From NCBI GenBank assembly GCA_024734555.1, contig JANPWX010000219.1, positions 1,058,154 through 1,122,153 on the forward strand: a stretch of DNA of 64,000 nt, given 5' to 3'. How positions within the stretch are numbered: position 1 is the first letter of the stretch; the number at the start of each line of letters is the position of its first letter. The DNA comes from Trochalopteron elliotii. Lineage: Eukaryota; Chordata; Aves; Passeriformes; Leiothrichidae. The position numbers were made by a program, and so were the translations under genes. The notes under the pieces are model-generated. The model saw only the letters and a program-made list of their open reading frames with translations, was not told the origin of the DNA and searched no databases. Positions 40,501 through 64,000 of this stretch are shown in pieces.

Positions 40501-42883
40501 GTGAGTGTGGGCACGGCATGGGGGGAGAGGGGAAAGGGGCGCCTTTGCCTTGGGGGATGTCCCCTCATCCTGTCTGCTCCATTTCCACCCACCCACGGGT
40601 GTCCCCCACCCCTGGGTGCTGAAGCAGGGCAGTGGAATGCCAGCTCCTTCCCAGCGCTGTGGAGACTGCAGTCAAGCCCTTCCTAGCTCAGTTTGGGATG
40701 GGCAGGGGGCTCCAAGTGAGTCCCATTTCCTTGAGGGTCTCCTTGGCCACCCTCAGGGATAGGAACTGAGACCTCAGCCAGCAGCACCACGTGCCCTCTC
40801 CACTCTGCTCTGGGGATTTTGGGGAGCAGGATGGAACCTGCACGAGGTTGGAGGAGTGATGCTGAGGAAAACCCCAGCACCAGTGAGCACATGCCTCTGC
40901 TGCTGGAAAGTCTGTTCCTGCCCCTCCCGCCTGCCTTTGCCCTTGTCCTCGCTCCTTCTGCCTCTCCTGCCTGCTCCATCCCAGCCCACAGGCTGCAGCC
41001 TGCCTGTTCTTCCAGCCCGGCTGGCAAAGGCAGTTTTCCTCTCTTTACCAAAGTTTCAGGCTTTTCATTCTCCTCCCTATTTATATTTGTTTCTTGGTTT
41101 TAAAACCAAATCGCGGTGTTCCTTTGGCATAGAGCAGCCTCAGTCTCTCCAGAAAAATCCCTGCCCCAACTCACACGGAAATTGCTACGGAATAATAATA
41201 AGGGCTGAGAAAGTCCCGCCGCGTTCCCCTTCAGTGAGCTTTGTTTGCTCTGATTTATAGCCACCGAACGTTGAAACTTCGGGGCTCTCCCTTCCTGGGC
41301 AGGCGGGTTTGGCACGAGCCGTGTTTCCAGAGCCGGGAAAGTTGGTGGCCCCACCCCTTTTCTGGGATTCAGGATGTGTCTCTAGGATAAGGTGCCCCCA
41401 GGCCCCAGGCATTGCGACACTGGGACGTGTCTGAGCAGGCAAAAGTTTGGAGGCATTTCCCTATCGCCCTGCTGGGACGCTGGTAGAGCGAGTGTGCCTG
41501 GTCTCCGAGGTGCTTACTCAGGCTGGCAACCACAGCAGCGATGTTGGTGGCCACAGCGGGGATGAGTCTGGGACCAAAGGAGGGAAGTTGTCTCAAAAGG
41601 AGCCGCAGGAGCCGCGTCAGGGTTGGGCTGGGCCGTTTTGGGAACTGCGGCTGCCTTCCTGTAAATGCCCCGGTGGGGAAGGGAACGGCTGGACCTCTCT
41701 GGGCAGAGACCCAGCTTGGCACAGCCACGGGGCCCCACGAGCAGGGAAATGCTGCTTGCACAAGCCTGCGTGGCAGCCCGACGGGCACAGGCAGGCTCGG
41801 GGAGCAGGAGGAAAGTGTATGGGGCTGCCAGACCCCTTTGTTCCTCAGCAAGAACCTGGCAGAAGCAGGGCAGAGCCTGGCCCTGGCTGGCTCCAAGCCG
41901 TCGCCTGTGGGATGCTGGCTCTGCACCGACTGCACACCCCGGCATAACCACATCCCGCTGGGAGAGGTGCTGGGTGATCCAGCCCGGAGCAGCCCGGCAC
42001 GGCACCTTCCCGGCCTGCAGGAGCAGCATTGTGCTGATTCGGCAGCAGCAGTGTCAAAGTTGCTCAGGACAGGGCTTGGCCGGCTCCGCCGTCCTCCTCC
42101 CCCGGCCAAGGGTCAGCTGGCATCGCCTCTTCGTGAGGCCCTGGGATTCACAGCCCAGGGACTGCAGGGACAGTCCAGAGCTCCTTCCTGCCCGGGACTC
42201 CCAACCCTCCCCTGAGATCCAGGCTGCTGCATCCTTCACCCTCTCCTCTTGTTGGCTGAAGTCCTTGATATCCTTGGCTGGAGCGTGAGGATCCCCACGT
42301 AGGTGTTTTGTGCCGGCAGAAAACACGTTCAGTGCAATTAGAACAAATGCCCCGTAAGCTTTAATTAGACTGGGGGCTGGGCTGGGCTCCAGGGGATGCT
42401 GCCAAGCCCCCCAGCCCTGCAGCCATTGCTGTCCTGACGGGCACTGGGGGCTGAGCCTGTGGCAGCTCTCTGCAGACGGCCGGGACGTGCTGGGTCCTGC
42501 CAGAGCAAGGCACTGAGCTGTGAGCTGTGCCTGAGTCCCGGCTCCCCAGCATTGCAGGGCACGTGCAGAGCGTGGGGCAGGTTGTGCAGGGGCTGCCAGC
42601 ATGGAGAAAAGGTAAGAGCAAAACAGCCCTGCTGGCTGCCCTGGCCTCCTCTGTTGTCCAGCCACCACTGGGTGCACAGGTTGGTGCACAGGGAGGGTGT
42701 CCTCCCTGGCTGGGAGCCACAATCTGGCCTCAGTGCTGTGGCTTTTCATCTTTCCCCCAGCCCTGCCCTGGCTCCCTGCAGCCCGGGAGGGCTCTTGCTT
42801 CAGCTGATCCTTCCTGATGCTGTGACTGATGGCTGCAGTAAGGGCAGGTGGCATCATGACCCCCTTTTCCTTTGCTTTGGCAG
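40501..42883. other. ASS1: ASS1 intron 1
   Basis: 2,383 bases in the 5' UTR. It includes an AT-richer stretch at 41040-41110, a TAATTA-containing stretch at 42330-42375 and the candidate alternative exon at 42550-42611. No other feature recognised. Confidence 0.7.
42550..42611 (+). other. ASS1: Candidate alternative 5' exon of ASS1
   Basis: Acceptor-like ccggctccccag ends at 42549 and a near-perfect donor AAAAG|gtaagag lies at 42611/42612. The 62-base exon ends with ATGGAGAAAAG. Joined to the main exon at 42884 this reads MEKST directly in frame with the normal initiator. Human ASS1 is known to have an alternatively spliced non-coding second exon, so the position makes sense. Splicing is not shown by sequence alone. 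Confidence 0.4.
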
Positions 42884-42887
42884 CACC

Positions 42888-64000
<21,113 letters not shown>

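Overview
This is a vertebrate genomic window, most likely from a bird. It holds two large spliced genes on the + strand: a hemicentin gene assigned to HMCN2 (complete, 79 coding exons found at 6311-38991) and the 5' three quarters of ASS1, argininosuccinate synthase 1 (TATA box at 40423, coding exons from 42888; the window ends 8 bases into the twelfth coding exon). The order HMCN2 then ASS1 matches the human 9q34 neighbourhood, where NCS1 lies before HMCN2. GC-rich, compact introns, one CR1-like retroposon end and almost no other interspersed repeats fit an avian microchromosome. Species was not determined.

Layout: 1-4012 has no convincing coding exon and contains two poly(A) signals; it is probably the 3' UTR and flank of the upstream neighbour (NCS1 by synteny only). 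4013-6310 is intergenic and leads into HMCN2. HMCN2 encodes about 4,064 residues: signal peptide, VWA domain, a hemicentin-specific linker, 33 Ig domains, a nidogen-type G2F domain, four EGF-like modules and a fibulin-type C-terminus. Exon joins were made by hand from splice consensus, reading-frame phase and family resemblance; every join keeps one open frame. About 1.4 kb separates the HMCN2 stop codon from the ASS1 TATA box. ASS1 then spreads twelve visible coding exons over 21 kb.

The proteins have unrelated jobs. Hemicentin-2 is a secreted matrix protein; ASS1 is a cytosolic enzyme joining citrulline and aspartate in arginine synthesis. The least explained DNA is the second half of ASS1. 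Introns between 49751 and 63992 contain a chain of AT-rich blocks full of homeodomain-type TAAT/ATTA words, plus one CpG-rich block, embedded in ordinary GC-rich intron. I read these as candidate conserved regulatory elements, possibly acting on a neighbouring developmental gene rather than on ASS1. Other points to check: an in-frame alternative 5' exon of ASS1 at 42550-42611, a lost intron between two Ig domains, a short Ig array without TSP1 repeats, and a decayed Ig-like exon. No prokaryotic, viral or CRISPR feature was seen.
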